DNA of 64,000 nucleotides from the NCBI GenBank assembly GCA_964348665.1, contig CAYGDP010000007.1, forward strand, positions 134,217-198,216, written 5' to 3'. The stretch's first letter is position 1. The number at the start of each line of letters is the position of its first letter. The notes beneath the pieces are model-generated. The model was not told the DNA's origin, ran no database searches, and saw only the letters and a program-made list of their open reading frames with translations. Both the position numbers and the translations under genes were made by a program. Of this stretch, positions 1 to 8,966 are shown one piece after another. Origin of the DNA: CAYGDP01 sp964348665 (lineage in GTDB: Bacteria; Verrucomicrobiota; Verrucomicrobiia; Palsa-1439; CAYGDP01).

Positions 1-911
1 GTTTCGGGAACGGACGTTTGCATCTGGAATGCCAGTTCGTAGGACTTGATGCGGGCGCGAAGATTTTTGTCGTCGGGATAATCTATCCCCGCCAGCGTGT
101 TGAGCTTGCCGAGCAGGCTCAAGTTCTCCGTTTGCTGTTCTGCACTGACCGCGCCTCCTGCGGGCGCGATGAAAGGCAGCGGATTTTTTGGATCAACATT
201 GAGCCGCACGCCAGCGTATTCGGGGCCGAGATATGACGCGCCATGCGTCCACGACCCTCCGCAACAATCGCCTGTCGGCACACCGAGCACGACGTATTCG
301 GGCAGATTCTCGTTCATCGTGCCCAGCCCGTAACAAACCCAAGAACCGAGAGTCGGATGCGCGCCTTCGCGGACGTGACGACCCGTGTGAAAGGTCAGTT
401 GCGCACCGTGATCGTTGTCAATCGTCCAGAGTGACCGCACCACGGCGAGATCATCGGCACATTCACCGATGTGTTTGAACCAATCGCCGACGACCAATCC
501 GCTCTGGCCGTATTGTTTGTGGCCCGTTTGCAGCGGCATGATGACTTTGCGATTGCCATGCTGCGGATTTCCCGAAACGATGTTCTTACCAATTTTTTGC
601 GGATCAAGCACGTCCTTGAACGGCGTGTCCTCGATGGATTTTCCCGCATATTGATTGAGCACGGGTTTCACGTCGAAACTCTCGAGATGACTGACGCCGC
701 CGCAGAGAAAAATCCAAATAACCGACTTGGTGCGCGGCGGGAATTGCGGTTTGCCGTCGGGCGCGCGATACGCCTCCTCGCCGAGGGCGATTTCGTCGCG
801 GAACAGCATCGCACTCAACGCCAGTCCCGTGAATCCCATGCCTGTATCCACGAGGAACGATCGCCGCGTCACGCCCTTGCATCCGCAGCCCTCTGGTCGT
901 TTCAATTTCAT
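1..911 (-). CDS. DUF1501 family Tat-exported protein, 3' end outside window
   Basis: The reverse-strand frame is open from an ATG at 911 to the left edge, about 303 residues, so the C-terminus is missing. Near the N-terminus is a twin-arginine signal (VTRRSFL followed by a hydrophobic stretch). The mature part carries SVIWIFLCGGVSHLESFD, GQSGLVVGDWF and RSLWTIDNDHGAQLTFHTG, which are hallmarks of DUF1501, a family related to the alkaline phosphatase/sulfatase fold and common in Planctomycetota and Verrucomicrobiota. It starts 7 bp after the stop of the DUF1549/DUF1553 gene, the usual pairing for these two families, so one operon is likely. The substrate is unknown. The family call is secure; function is not. 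Confidence 0.93.
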   Translation of the reverse strand, partial: MKLKRPEGCGCKGVTRRSFLVDTGMGFTGLALSAMLFRDEIALGEEAYRAPDGKPQFPPRTKSVIWIFLCGGVSHLESFDVKPVLNQYAGKSIEDTPFKDVLDPQKIGKNIVSGNPQHGNRKVIMPLQTGHKQYGQSGLVVGDWFKHIGECADDLAVVRSLWTIDNDHGAQLTFHTGRHVREGAHPTLGSWVCYGLGTMNENLPEYVVLGVPTGDCCGGSWTHGASYLGPEYAGVRLNVDPKNPLPFIAPAGGAVSAEQQTENLSLLGKLNTLAGIDYPDDKNLRARIKSYELAFQMQTSVPE

Positions 912-918
912 TTCGGTC

Positions 919-3624
919 TCACCGTATCGTCACAAAATCATTTTGGTTGAACAACACCAGCACCAGATTCTCCCGCGCTCTAAGCTTAGCTTCCGCAGGC
1001 TTGCGCAAAAAGTCAACGCAGAGTTTCGCTTCGTCGGCCCTGGCGCGACGCACCAAGACGCGCTCGAACGCGCGCGCCACGAACCGCGCGTCATCCTCGC
1101 CCACCTCGGCGGCGAGAGTGGCGGTCAGCGCGCGGGATTTTTCGATGACAAGTTCGCTGTTGGCCAGCGCGAGCGCCTGCTGCGGCATTACCGTCGGTTT
1201 ACGCTCGTAACACTCGACCACACTCGGTCCGTCGAAGATTTTCAGAAACTCAACCTCCTTCTCTGCCGCCAGCCGCAAATAGATACTGCGGCGTTTCGAG
1301 ACGAGCCCTTGTTTGCAGTCCACTTCTGGGCCGCCCATGGTCGCGTCGATCTGGCCGCTGACAAAGAGCACGTTGTCGCGCACCAACTCGGCTTCCATTC
1401 GCCGCGAGTTCATGCGCCAGAGATATTTGTTGTCCGGATCAATCTTCGCGCTGGCTGCGTCGGGGCGCGAGTCCATGCGATAGGTGCTGCTGGTGACGAT
1501 GAGCCGATGCATCTGTTTCATGCTCCAGCCGCGCGCCATGAACTCCGCCGCCAGCCAGTCGAGCAACTGCGGATGGGTCGGGGGTTGTCCTTTCGAGCCA
1601 AAGTCGGTCACCGTCGGCACGAGCGCCTGTCCGAAGTGACGCGCCCAAATGTGGTTCATCGCCACGCGCGCCGCGAGCGGATTCTCGGCGCTGGTGATCC
1701 AGCGTGCAAACGCGAGCCGCCGTCCGCTGCTGGTGGCGGGATACGTATCCTGCGGACGCGGTTTGTAGGACGTGGTGGGAGGCGCGGCGCATTGCTTTTC
1801 AGCTTCGGCAAAAACTTTCTCCGCCTCAACGGTTTTCTTTTTGGTTTCTTCCACCGCCTTCGCCGCGGCGTCCGCAGCGTTTTTTTTTGTGGCCTTTTCC
1901 GCTTCAGGCGCGACCTCGACGGCTTTCGCGGCGGCATCGGCTTTAGATTGCGAGTCCGTTTGTGCGACCTGCGCTTGGTGCAGTTTCAATTTCGCGTCGA
2001 GCGCGGCGAGTTGACGTTGCGCGGTGGCAGCGTCGGTCGCGGTTAGTTTCCATTCTTCGGATTCCGTTTTGCCCTCGTCTTCCAGTTGCTCGGCCTTGAT
2101 GCTGGCCACCAGCGATGCGTGCTGTGCCTCGGCGATGGAGATTTTAATTTCCTGTGCCTTGATTTTTTCGGGCGTGGCCTTTGCATCGGCTTTGAGTTTT
2201 TTCATCGCGGCTCGTTCTTTCGAAACTTCTGTCTCGCTGGCGGCAATCTGGTCGCGAAAGACAAAGTCGCGCTTATTGGGATAGGCAGCGAAGCGGGGCA
2301 AGTGGACTGGCGCGATGCGAAGCGTGCCGCCCCAAAGCACGGGCAGAGCGGGTTCAAAAACTTTGCTTTTGTCGGGATGCCGATCATCGCCGCGCGGGAG
2401 AAAATACGTCGCGGCTTTGAGGTCGGCATCAAAGGCGCGCACGAGCCCGTTCTTTTTGGTGTCGAATTCACCCGCCACGCGGTCGGTGCGGACATTGTGC
2501 GGCTCGAAGACGGCGCGCAATTGATAGTACTCGCGCTGCGAGATCGGGTCGTGCATGTGATCGTGGCACTTGGCACAACCCATCGTGATACCGAGAAATG
2601 CCTGTGAAGTATGCTTAACGGTGTCCTCGATCCACTGTTCGCGGCTTAGCATTTTGTAATTGCGCACCAAGAAACCCGTCGCGCGCAAGGCGTCCGTGTC
2701 TTCAGGCACGAGTTCGTCGGCGGCAAGCAGCTCGAGGATCATGCGATCGTAACTTTTGTCGCGGTTGAGAGACTCAACCGTCCAATCACGCCAGCGCCAG
2801 ATGTGCGGCTGGCTGTCACGAATTTGATTGCCCTCCGCCCAGCCCGCCCAATCGCTGTAACGCCAGATATCCAACCAATGCCGTCCCCATCGCTCGCCGT
2901 AACGCGGGTCGGCCAGTAGTCGGGCCACGACACGCTCGTAGGCATCGGGTAATTTGTCATTTTCAAACGCTGCAAGTTCCTCGGGTGTCGGCGAGAGACC
3001 GATCAGGTCAAGCGTAACGCGCCGCAACAAAACCTCCTTCGCCGCTTCAGGTCGCGGCTTGAGCTTGCGCGCATCGCGCTCGGCGGCGATGAATGCGTCA
3101 ATCGGATTGCGAACCCATTTCGCGTTGTGTGTCTTTGGAACAGGCGGGCGTTGGACAGTCTCAAACGGTTGCCAGCGATACGACGCGAGGAATTTTTCAA
3201 GCTCCCTCTGTCGCGCCGTCGCGCCGCGCAATTCCACGCGGGTCGGTTTGTCTGCCGCGTCACCGGGGGCGTGGCCGAGCAGCAATTCGATCTCGTTCGA
3301 TACGCCGTCGCCGTCTGCGTCCTCGTGCGCAATGAATTTCAATCGTGTTGCAATGTCAGCCTTCCTGGCATCCGCGCGCAATTCCGCTCCGAGTTGTCTC
3401 AATCGCGCGCCGAAGGGATTGTGGGGAAATTCGTCGAGATTTTCAGGCGCGTGGTCGAGTTTTGCGGGTTGATGGCAAGTAACACAATCGTTTAAGGACA
3501 CAGGCAAAAATTTCTCGTAATGACGCGCCAGCGCCGCTTTATTGGCTGGTGTGGCAGTCGCAGATGTTACCAGCAACATTAACCCAAATACCTTGAATCC
3601 CCATTTCCACCGTCGCGCATTCAT
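919..3624 (-). CDS. DUF1549/DUF1553 secreted cytochrome-like protein
   Basis: A 901-residue protein with a signal peptide (about residues 1-26). A CVTCH haem-binding type motif lies at 47-51 and a calcium-binding type DADGDGVSNE stretch at about 103-112. DUF1549 follows (starts near NPIDAFIAAE, residue 173), with a second CxxCH motif (CAKCHDH, near 358). DUF1553 is C-terminal (RRLAFARWIT, NHIWARHFGQ). Between them, roughly residues 490-620, is an Ala/Lys/Glu-rich stretch that should form a coiled coil. Such proteins are typically encoded just before a DUF1501 protein, as here, and are thought to act outside the cytoplasmic membrane. Only 27 bp separate this start from the divergent gene at 3652, so promoters must overlap one of the coding regions or a start is set too early. 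Confidence 0.93.
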   Translation of the reverse strand: MNARRWKWGFKVFGLMLLVTSATATPANKAALARHYEKFLPVSLNDCVTCHQPAKLDHAPENLDEFPHNPFGARLRQLGAELRADARKADIATRLKFIAHEDADGDGVSNEIELLLGHAPGDAADKPTRVELRGATARQRELEKFLASYRWQPFETVQRPPVPKTHNAKWVRNPIDAFIAAERDARKLKPRPEAAKEVLLRRVTLDLIGLSPTPEELAAFENDKLPDAYERVVARLLADPRYGERWGRHWLDIWRYSDWAGWAEGNQIRDSQPHIWRWRDWTVESLNRDKSYDRMILELLAADELVPEDTDALRATGFLVRNYKMLSREQWIEDTVKHTSQAFLGITMGCAKCHDHMHDPISQREYYQLRAVFEPHNVRTDRVAGEFDTKKNGLVRAFDADLKAATYFLPRGDDRHPDKSKVFEPALPVLWGGTLRIAPVHLPRFAAYPNKRDFVFRDQIAASETEVSKERAAMKKLKADAKATPEKIKAQEIKISIAEAQHASLVASIKAEQLEDEGKTESEEWKLTATDAATAQRQLAALDAKLKLHQAQVAQTDSQSKADAAAKAVEVAPEAEKATKKNAADAAAKAVEETKKKTVEAEKVFAEAEKQCAAPPTTSYKPRPQDTYPATSSGRRLAFARWITSAENPLAARVAMNHIWARHFGQALVPTVTDFGSKGQPPTHPQLLDWLAAEFMARGWSMKQMHRLIVTSSTYRMDSRPDAASAKIDPDNKYLWRMNSRRMEAELVRDNVLFVSGQIDATMGGPEVDCKQGLVSKRRSIYLRLAAEKEVEFLKIFDGPSVVECYERKPTVMPQQALALANSELVIEKSRALTATLAAEVGEDDARFVARAFERVLVRRARADEAKLCVDFLRKPAEAKLRARENLVLVLFNQNDFVTIR

Positions 3625-3651
3625 GTCACTTGGAGTATTATAGCACGAATC

Positions 3652-4458
3652 ATGATCCAGAAGTCCAGAAATGAAAGAGTCGATATCCTCACGCTTTGGA
3701 TAGCGATGTTGATGGCAAGCGCCCTAGTATCCTCCTTGGCAGAAGAAAAGCCTAAAGCCGCGAAAAAATCCCCTTGGGTCGCGCTCGATATCACAACGGG
3801 CTGCAACGCGGATGTCATCAACACGCACACGCATATCGCCCGCGACGTATTCAATGCTCCGCAGCAGTCTGGTTGGGCAACGACAAAATTATTGGATCAA
3901 GGCGGCGGCGTCGAGCAAGGCATCCCCGATGATGGGTTGATTGAAATACCCGGGGCCGATCCAAAAGGTTTTCTCCATGCGCTTGTCGGCAAAGAAAAAA
4001 ATGCCCTTCTCATCACCGATCCGCAGGGACGATTGCCGAATGCGATAAAGATCGTTCTACCCAAGGATCAGCGCGCTAAATATTCCAAGGTAACGGTTCT
4101 GCACGCCAGCTGTTTTGGAGACGGCGAGATTCTCGCAACGCTGCACTACGACCGTGGCGCCGATGGTGTGCTGACCTTGAACGTTCTCAACTGGCTCTTG
4201 GAAAATCGGAACCTGCAGATGTTGCCGGACCAAATGGAAGCAGTCAAGACTCAGCGGGTTTCACGCGGGTCCGTGCTCGATGTCGTCGCGAGAATGACGT
4301 CGCAGACGTTCGAAGTCGACCCGAAACGCGCGCTGCAATCCATTACGTTTGCCCGGAAATCCAATACCGCGACCACGGCGCAAGGTGAAGACGCGGCGGG
4401 AAATTTTACCGTCGGAATTTTCGCCGTCAGCGCGTTGCCCGCCGCTGGCAGAAAATAG
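3652..4458 (+). CDS. Secreted protein; stand-alone copy of the outer domain of the adjacent kinase
   Basis: A 268-residue protein with a probable signal peptide (hydrophobic residues 12-30, then AEEKPKA). I do not recognise the family, but the mature part aligns with the C-terminal 220 residues of the kinase at 4604. Shared blocks are NADVI near the start, G(I/L)PDDG followed by IP..DP.G(F/Y)..H, LP(K/R)D in the middle, HYDRG, and (A/V)(G/A)I(F/L)AVS near the end. The pair probably arose by duplication of an extracytoplasmic ligand-binding or interaction domain. A later start at 3706 is possible but would remove the basic n-region of the signal. Transcription is probably independent of the kinase, since 145 bp separate them. 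Confidence 0.8.
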   Translation: MIQKSRNERVDILTLWIAMLMASALVSSLAEEKPKAAKKSPWVALDITTGCNADVINTHTHIARDVFNAPQQSGWATTKLLDQGGGVEQGIPDDGLIEIPGADPKGFLHALVGKEKNALLITDPQGRLPNAIKIVLPKDQRAKYSKVTVLHASCFGDGEILATLHYDRGADGVLTLNVLNWLLENRNLQMLPDQMEAVKTQRVSRGSVLDVVARMTSQTFEVDPKRALQSITFARKSNTATTAQGEDAAGNFTVGIFAVSALPAAGRK

Positions 4459-4603
4459 AGGTTAATTCCGATGCAATCTCACCAACAGTCCGCGTCAGGA
4501 TTCATTTTTTTGCGTACCAGATGCCAAAACGCAAATCGTAGAAAACGGATTCGGTGATCGCCGTCTTGCGTGTGACTTGGCGCGCTGGTAGAGTGTTGGC
4601 ACG

Positions 4604-6541
4604 ATGTCGGATGACGCTTCATCGCCAGCCGCTCCCTCTCGCGAGCCGCGCGTGGGGGATTATCTCGGCCATTTTTATCTCGAGAAAAAACTCGGCGAAG
4701 GAGGCATGGGCGTCGTGTATAAAGCCCAGGATACCTCACTGGGACGATTGGTCGCCATCAAGGTCTTGAGCCGCGACCGCGTGGCAAACGAGGAGTTTGT
4801 GCAGCGATTCGTTGCCGAGGCGCAGGCCGTCGCCAAACTCAATCATCTCAATATCATCCGCGTCCATTTCATCGGTCAGCAGAATAACGTGGTCTTTTTC
4901 GCGATGGAATACGTCGAGGGTCGCGCCCTGGATTCGATCCTGCGCGAGCGCAAACAACTCGATGAACGGGAAGCAATCGATTATATCCGTCAATCCGCCG
5001 AAGGACTTCGACACGCGCACCAGAACGGGATCATTCATCGCGATATCAAACCCGCCAATCTCATGCTCACTCCGTTTGGCGAAGTGAAAGTCACCGACTT
5101 CGGTCTTGCCAAAAATGTCGGTGGTAACCATGGCATTTCGATCACCTCCGCGCCGACCGTGATGGGCACGCCCCAATATATGAGTCCGGAACAAGCACAA
5201 GCCAAACGCCTCGATCATCGCAGCGATATCTACAGCCTCGGCGCCACGCTCTACCATCTGCTTGCTGGCAAACCTCCGTTTGAAGGCGAGGACGCTGTCG
5301 CCACGATGCTGATGCACATCAGCGATCCGCTCAAGCCCATCACCATTTTTAACCCCGATGTGACCGGTCCTGTGCAGCGCATCATTCGCCGCATGATGGC
5401 CAAAGACGTAAAGGAACGTTACCAAACTTACGACGAGTTGTTGGTGGACATTAATAATTATCTTACCGGCCCGACGCCGACCGTCGTCCGGCATGGCGCC
5501 GGACCCCAAACCGTCCCACTCGCGCCTGCATCCGTGCTTCAAGCAATGCAAGCTGCCGGGGAAGCCCAGGCCGCCGCGTCCGCGGCAGAAGAAGCTGCCC
5601 CATCTCAACCCATTGCCGAATCGGAGCCCGTTGCGGCGTCCCCCCCCACCACGCGTCCCCGCATTGGAATGTCCACGGCCGCCGCCGAACCCGTCAGCGA
5701 ACCCGTCACCGTTTCCGTCTCATTCGACCGTTCCACCGCAATGTGGATTGGTGGCATCGTCGTGGCATTCATCATCGGATTTTTCATCGGCCGCTCCACC
5801 GGAGGCGGTGGGAAGAAAACGGATGCGATTCCACCGCCCTCGCAAGCGCCCGCCCCACAAGGCTACGTGCAGTTCGATCTAGCAGAGAATTTCAACGCCG
5901 ATGTTATCAGTAGCCCGGCTCATTTGGCGCAGGATAATTTTGGCGTCGGCGAAAAACAATTCAGTCTCGTCACCCGCAGCGTGCTGATGAAACAGGGAAT
6001 TGACGAGCCCGGATTGCCCGATGACGGACGCCTGCCGATCCCGGAGACCGATCCCATCGGCTATTTTCACCTGCGCGGCGCGGGTCGAAACGCGATTCTT
6101 CTTTCCGCGTTGGGTGAGAACGCCGCGAATGCCGAACTCCCCCGCGACAAACAAGGCCGCTACGACCGCGTGGCGTTGCTTTTTGCCCCCGCGTCTGGCG
6201 AAGGAATTTTCGTGGTCACCGCCCATTATGATCGCGGCCAACCGCAGGTTTTTGAACTGGCCACGCATGAAAGTGTCGCCTCGGAAATCAAAGGCTCCTT
6301 TATGCGCCCCGCGTCCGTCGTGCGCACCAGACTCTACTCGCACGGGGACGCCACGCTGACATCGTCGGTCGAAGTTTTCAGCCATCGGATTCGTCTCGAA
6401 TCCAATCGCAAACTGCAAGCCTTCGCCTTTGCCATCAAACCCATCCGTAAAGAAACCTCCTTCGCCCCCAATCCCGGTCGCGACAAACCGTTCGCGGTCG
6501 CCATCCTCGCCGTTAGCGGCCAACCTGCGGAGGTAAAATGA
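4604..6541 (+). CDS. Transmembrane serine/threonine protein kinase (PknB-like)
   Basis: A 645-residue Hanks-type kinase. The glycine loop GEGGMGVVYK is at 31-40, the ATP-binding lysine in VAIKV at 53, the catalytic loop HRDIKPANLM at 145-154, DFGLAK at 165-170, and the activation/APE region GTPQYMSPEQ just after. A proline/alanine-rich linker (about 290-375) leads to one membrane helix (about 380-397, followed by GRSTGGGGKK). The C-terminal 220 residues should lie outside the membrane and are paralogous to the secreted protein encoded just upstream. The layout fits a sensor kinase that phosphorylates cytoplasmic targets on detecting an envelope signal. Ligand and targets are unknown. Confidence 0.95.
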   Translation: MSDDASSPAAPSREPRVGDYLGHFYLEKKLGEGGMGVVYKAQDTSLGRLVAIKVLSRDRVANEEFVQRFVAEAQAVAKLNHLNIIRVHFIGQQNNVVFFAMEYVEGRALDSILRERKQLDEREAIDYIRQSAEGLRHAHQNGIIHRDIKPANLMLTPFGEVKVTDFGLAKNVGGNHGISITSAPTVMGTPQYMSPEQAQAKRLDHRSDIYSLGATLYHLLAGKPPFEGEDAVATMLMHISDPLKPITIFNPDVTGPVQRIIRRMMAKDVKERYQTYDELLVDINNYLTGPTPTVVRHGAGPQTVPLAPASVLQAMQAAGEAQAAASAAEEAAPSQPIAESEPVAASPPTTRPRIGMSTAAAEPVSEPVTVSVSFDRSTAMWIGGIVVAFIIGFFIGRSTGGGGKKTDAIPPPSQAPAPQGYVQFDLAENFNADVISSPAHLAQDNFGVGEKQFSLVTRSVLMKQGIDEPGLPDDGRLPIPETDPIGYFHLRGAGRNAILLSALGENAANAELPRDKQGRYDRVALLFAPASGEGIFVVTAHYDRGQPQVFELATHESVASEIKGSFMRPASVVRTRLYSHGDATLTSSVEVFSHRIRLESNRKLQAFAFAIKPIRKETSFAPNPGRDKPFAVAILAVSGQPAEVK

Positions 6542-6593
6542 ATGAAGAGGAGTATTTCGCGTCGAACCAGCTAACTTTCTGGCGGGCAAAAAA

Positions 6594-7274
6594 ATGAAGC
6601 GACTTGTTTTGATTTTAGGATGGGCGCTGGCCTGCTGCACATTGGCGGCGGAGATTCGCGATCCGAATGTAATCTACTTCGACGAGATCGGCGTACCATC
6701 ACCAGCGGTGCGCGCGACTCGCCAGAGCGGCATTTGCACCGCGCCAAACCTGCAGAGCGCGCTCTGGACGTTGCACAAAGGACAGCCCGTCCTGTTACTT
6801 GGGTGGAGCGAACAAGCGCTTTATGTCGAGGCGCGCACCAATGTCGGCGTCACCCGCGGCTGGGTAGACCCCGGTGCGATGGAACAACCGGCGGGAAAGA
6901 CGCTGACCGATTGGAAACGCCGGTTCGCTGCCTTGCAGGATCGCCGCGCGTTGATGGCGCAGAAAAAAATCGGGGTCGGATTCAGCCGCGAAGAAGTCAC
7001 GACGGTCTTTGGCAAACCCGATCGTGTGGAAGTCTATGTGATCGGCAAAGTGCGACAGGAAGACTGGACTTATTATATAACCGCGCCACAGTCGTTCTAT
7101 GAGTACTACATAGACTCGTTTGGACGCTCGGTGATCAACCGGAGTTACACTCAAAACGTCGCCGTCGGCAGCCGAACGGTGATTCTGCAAAATGATAAAG
7201 TCGTAGCCTACCGCGAAGACACCCCCAAGATCGATCGTAGTCCCCGGCCGGTGTTTATTGGGTATCAACGATAG
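6594..7274 (+). CDS. Secreted protein with SH3-like and SmpA/OmlA-like regions
   Basis: A 226-residue protein. Residues 1-19 form a signal peptide ending CCTLAA. Residues of about 40-85 (WTLHKGQPVLLLGWSEQ to RGWVDPG) resemble a bacterial SH3 fold. Residues of about 118-170 contain KKIGVGFSREEVTTVFGKPD followed by a Trp/Tyr-rich strand, the pattern of SmpA/OmlA (BamE-like) domains. It follows the kinase gene by 52 bp on the same strand, so co-transcription is possible. A hairpin just after the stop probably ends transcription. Domain calls are by eye and the function is unknown. Confidence 0.75.
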   Translation: MKRLVLILGWALACCTLAAEIRDPNVIYFDEIGVPSPAVRATRQSGICTAPNLQSALWTLHKGQPVLLLGWSEQALYVEARTNVGVTRGWVDPGAMEQPAGKTLTDWKRRFAALQDRRALMAQKKIGVGFSREEVTTVFGKPDRVEVYVIGKVRQEDWTYYITAPQSFYEYYIDSFGRSVINRSYTQNVAVGSRTVILQNDKVVAYREDTPKIDRSPRPVFIGYQR

Positions 7275-7290
7275 CGCGGCAAGCGCCGCG
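7275..7290. terminator. GC-rich hairpin between convergent genes
   Basis: A perfect inverted repeat, CGCGGC - AAGC - GCCGCG, fills the 17-bp gap between the stop codons of two convergent genes. There is no T-tract, so it is not a classic intrinsic terminator, but position and symmetry suggest a bidirectional transcription end. Confidence 0.55.
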
Positions 7291-7291
7291 A

Positions 7292-7933
7292 TTACCGAAG
7301 ATGCGGCGCAAGAATCGAATCCCACAACTTATACCCCTCGGCGTTGAGATGGAGGCCGTCCTTTTGGAATAGCTCCGGGCGCGGTTTGCCGTCCTCACCG
7401 AGCATCGGGGTGAAGATGTCCACATACAGCAGTCGTTTGTCGCGTTTACAAGTCTCCTGGATTTTTTCATTGGCCGATTTCATTTTTTCAACCAACGCCA
7501 ACCGTTGAATGCTGGGTTTGATGGCAATGTAGGTGATTTTTGCTTCGGGCAGCGCGTCGTGGATCTTTTTCACGAATGCTGAAAAATCCGCAGCGACATG
7601 GTCCGGCTTTTTCCCCGATGCAATGTCGTTGTCGCCCGCGTACAGCACGACCATGCGCGGTTTGTGGGGGATCACGATGCGGTCGGCAAATGTCACCGAG
7701 TCAGCCAGTTGCGACCCGCCGAACCCGCGATTGACGGCGGGCAGTTCAGGGAACGACTTCTTGAGATTCCAGAGCCGAATGCTGGAGCTGCCCACAAAGA
7801 CAATCCCGCCCTGCGGTGGCAGGTCTTTCTTGTCGCGCTCTTCGAAGGCGCGGATGTCTTTTTCCCATTTGTTATCTTGTGCAGCGAGGGTCCCGGCCAA
7901 CAGAACGATGGCGAAGTGGAGAAATAGTTTCAT
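7292..7933 (-). CDS. SGNH/GDSL-type secreted hydrolase
   Basis: A 213-residue protein starting at the ATG at 7933, which gives a clean signal peptide (MKLFLHFAIVLLAGTLAA). A longer in-frame start at 8068 would overlap the upstream ApbE gene and hide the signal. Block I is FVGSSSIRLW with the nucleophile serine near residue 49-50. Block III is the YAGDNDIASGK motif, and block V is DGLHLNAEGY with the catalytic Asp and His. This is the layout of platelet-activating-factor-acetylhydrolase-like esterases, often acting on acylated sugars or lipids. It lies 10 bp after the ApbE gene on the same strand and may be co-transcribed, although the functional link is unclear. Confidence 0.88.
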   Translation of the reverse strand: MKLFLHFAIVLLAGTLAAQDNKWEKDIRAFEERDKKDLPPQGGIVFVGSSSIRLWNLKKSFPELPAVNRGFGGSQLADSVTFADRIVIPHKPRMVVLYAGDNDIASGKKPDHVAADFSAFVKKIHDALPEAKITYIAIKPSIQRLALVEKMKSANEKIQETCKRDKRLLYVDIFTPMLGEDGKPRPELFQKDGLHLNAEGYKLWDSILAPHLR

Positions 7934-7943
7934 GTTGATGATT

Positions 7944-8966
7944 CTACTCGCGGCCCGACTCTGTGCCGAGAGGAAAAGTGGACGTGGATTTTTCTTCGTA
8001 CCCGCGGTCGCCACGCACGATGAACAGAGCCGCGAGCCGTTCGCGTTCCGCAAATTCAAATCCTTCATTCGGTCCTAAAACCATCAACGCCGTCGCCAAC
8101 GCGTCCGCGCGCGCGCACGAATCGGCCACCACGCTGACCGACGCGAGCGCGTTCGCAACAGGGCGCCCGGTGCGCGGATCAATCGTGTGCGAGTAATGCC
8201 GGCCGTCTTGCTCGAAAAACTTCCGGTAATCGCCGCTAGTCGCCAGGGCGCGGGCGCGGAGTTCAATTGTACGCTGAATCTTTCGCACGTTCGCGACAGG
8301 CGATTCAATCCCCACGCGCCATGGGCGACCGAGATGACTTTGTCCTCGCGCGCGCAGCTCGCCGCCGAGTTCAATCAGATAATCGCGATAACCCATCGTG
8401 TCGAGTTTGTGCGCCAGTAAATCCACCGCGTAGCCCGGCGCGATCCCGTTCACATCCACGGTCAACCTGGGCGTGGTCTTGCGCAGCGCCGGCGGGGACA
8501 GGCGCACATCCAGAAATTGGTGTCCGACGCTTTGCCGCGCTGCGGCGATGGTTTCGTTTGTGGGAATTGCGCTGTGGCGCTTTATGCCAAAGCCCCAAAG
8601 ATTGACCAGAGGCGCAATGGTCACGTCGAACGCGCCGGTGGTAAGATGGCTGATCGCTTGCGCCTCGGCAAGCACGCGCGCGGCGGCGTCGCTCACCGCG
8701 AACCAATCGTCGTCACGAGACTCATTGAATCGTGACAACTCTGAATCAGGATGATACGTCGAGAGCTTTTTTTCGAAGCAGTCGAGGAGTGTTTGGAGAT
8801 CGCGCGCCAATTCCGTGGCCGACGCGGGCGACTGCGCGAGCGTGATCGAATAGGTCGTGCCCATCGTTGGACCGGAGATCGTCAATGGTGTCGGAGCATC
8901 GGGTTGATCGGAAAACCATACCCACAGGCCGATAAGGGCGCAAAGAAGTGGCGGGGCGTATTTCAT
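7944..8966 (-). CDS. apbE: FAD:protein FMN transferase (ApbE)
   Basis: ApbE uses FAD to attach FMN covalently to a Thr or Ser in FMN-binding domains outside the cytoplasmic membrane. Family motifs are present: GPTMGTTYSI near the N-terminus, CFEKKLSTYHPDSELSRFN, TTGAFDVTIAPLVNLWGFG, YSHTIDPRTGRPV and ADALATALMVLG near the C-terminus. I chose the ATG at 8966 because it gives a 4-bp ATGA overlap with the upstream gene and an N-terminal membrane or signal segment (MKYAPPLLCALIGLWVW). The upstream gene encodes an FMN-binding domain that is the obvious substrate. Length, 340 residues, is normal. Confidence 0.94.
   Translation of the reverse strand: MKYAPPLLCALIGLWVWFSDQPDAPTPLTISGPTMGTTYSITLAQSPASATELARDLQTLLDCFEKKLSTYHPDSELSRFNESRDDDWFAVSDAAARVLAEAQAISHLTTGAFDVTIAPLVNLWGFGIKRHSAIPTNETIAAARQSVGHQFLDVRLSPPALRKTTPRLTVDVNGIAPGYAVDLLAHKLDTMGYRDYLIELGGELRARGQSHLGRPWRVGIESPVANVRKIQRTIELRARALATSGDYRKFFEQDGRHYSHTIDPRTGRPVANALASVSVVADSCARADALATALMVLGPNEGFEFAERERLAALFIVRGDRGYEEKSTSTFPLGTESGRE

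Noticed and set aside
727..2046. Long forward frame of 439 codons opposite the DUF1549/DUF1553 gene
   Set aside because: It is antisense to a gene with clear domains, and its translation is Arg/His-rich low-information sequence with no family pattern.
4736..5608. Reverse frame of 290 codons opposite the kinase
   Set aside because: Antisense to conserved kinase motifs; no signal, domain or ribosome site.
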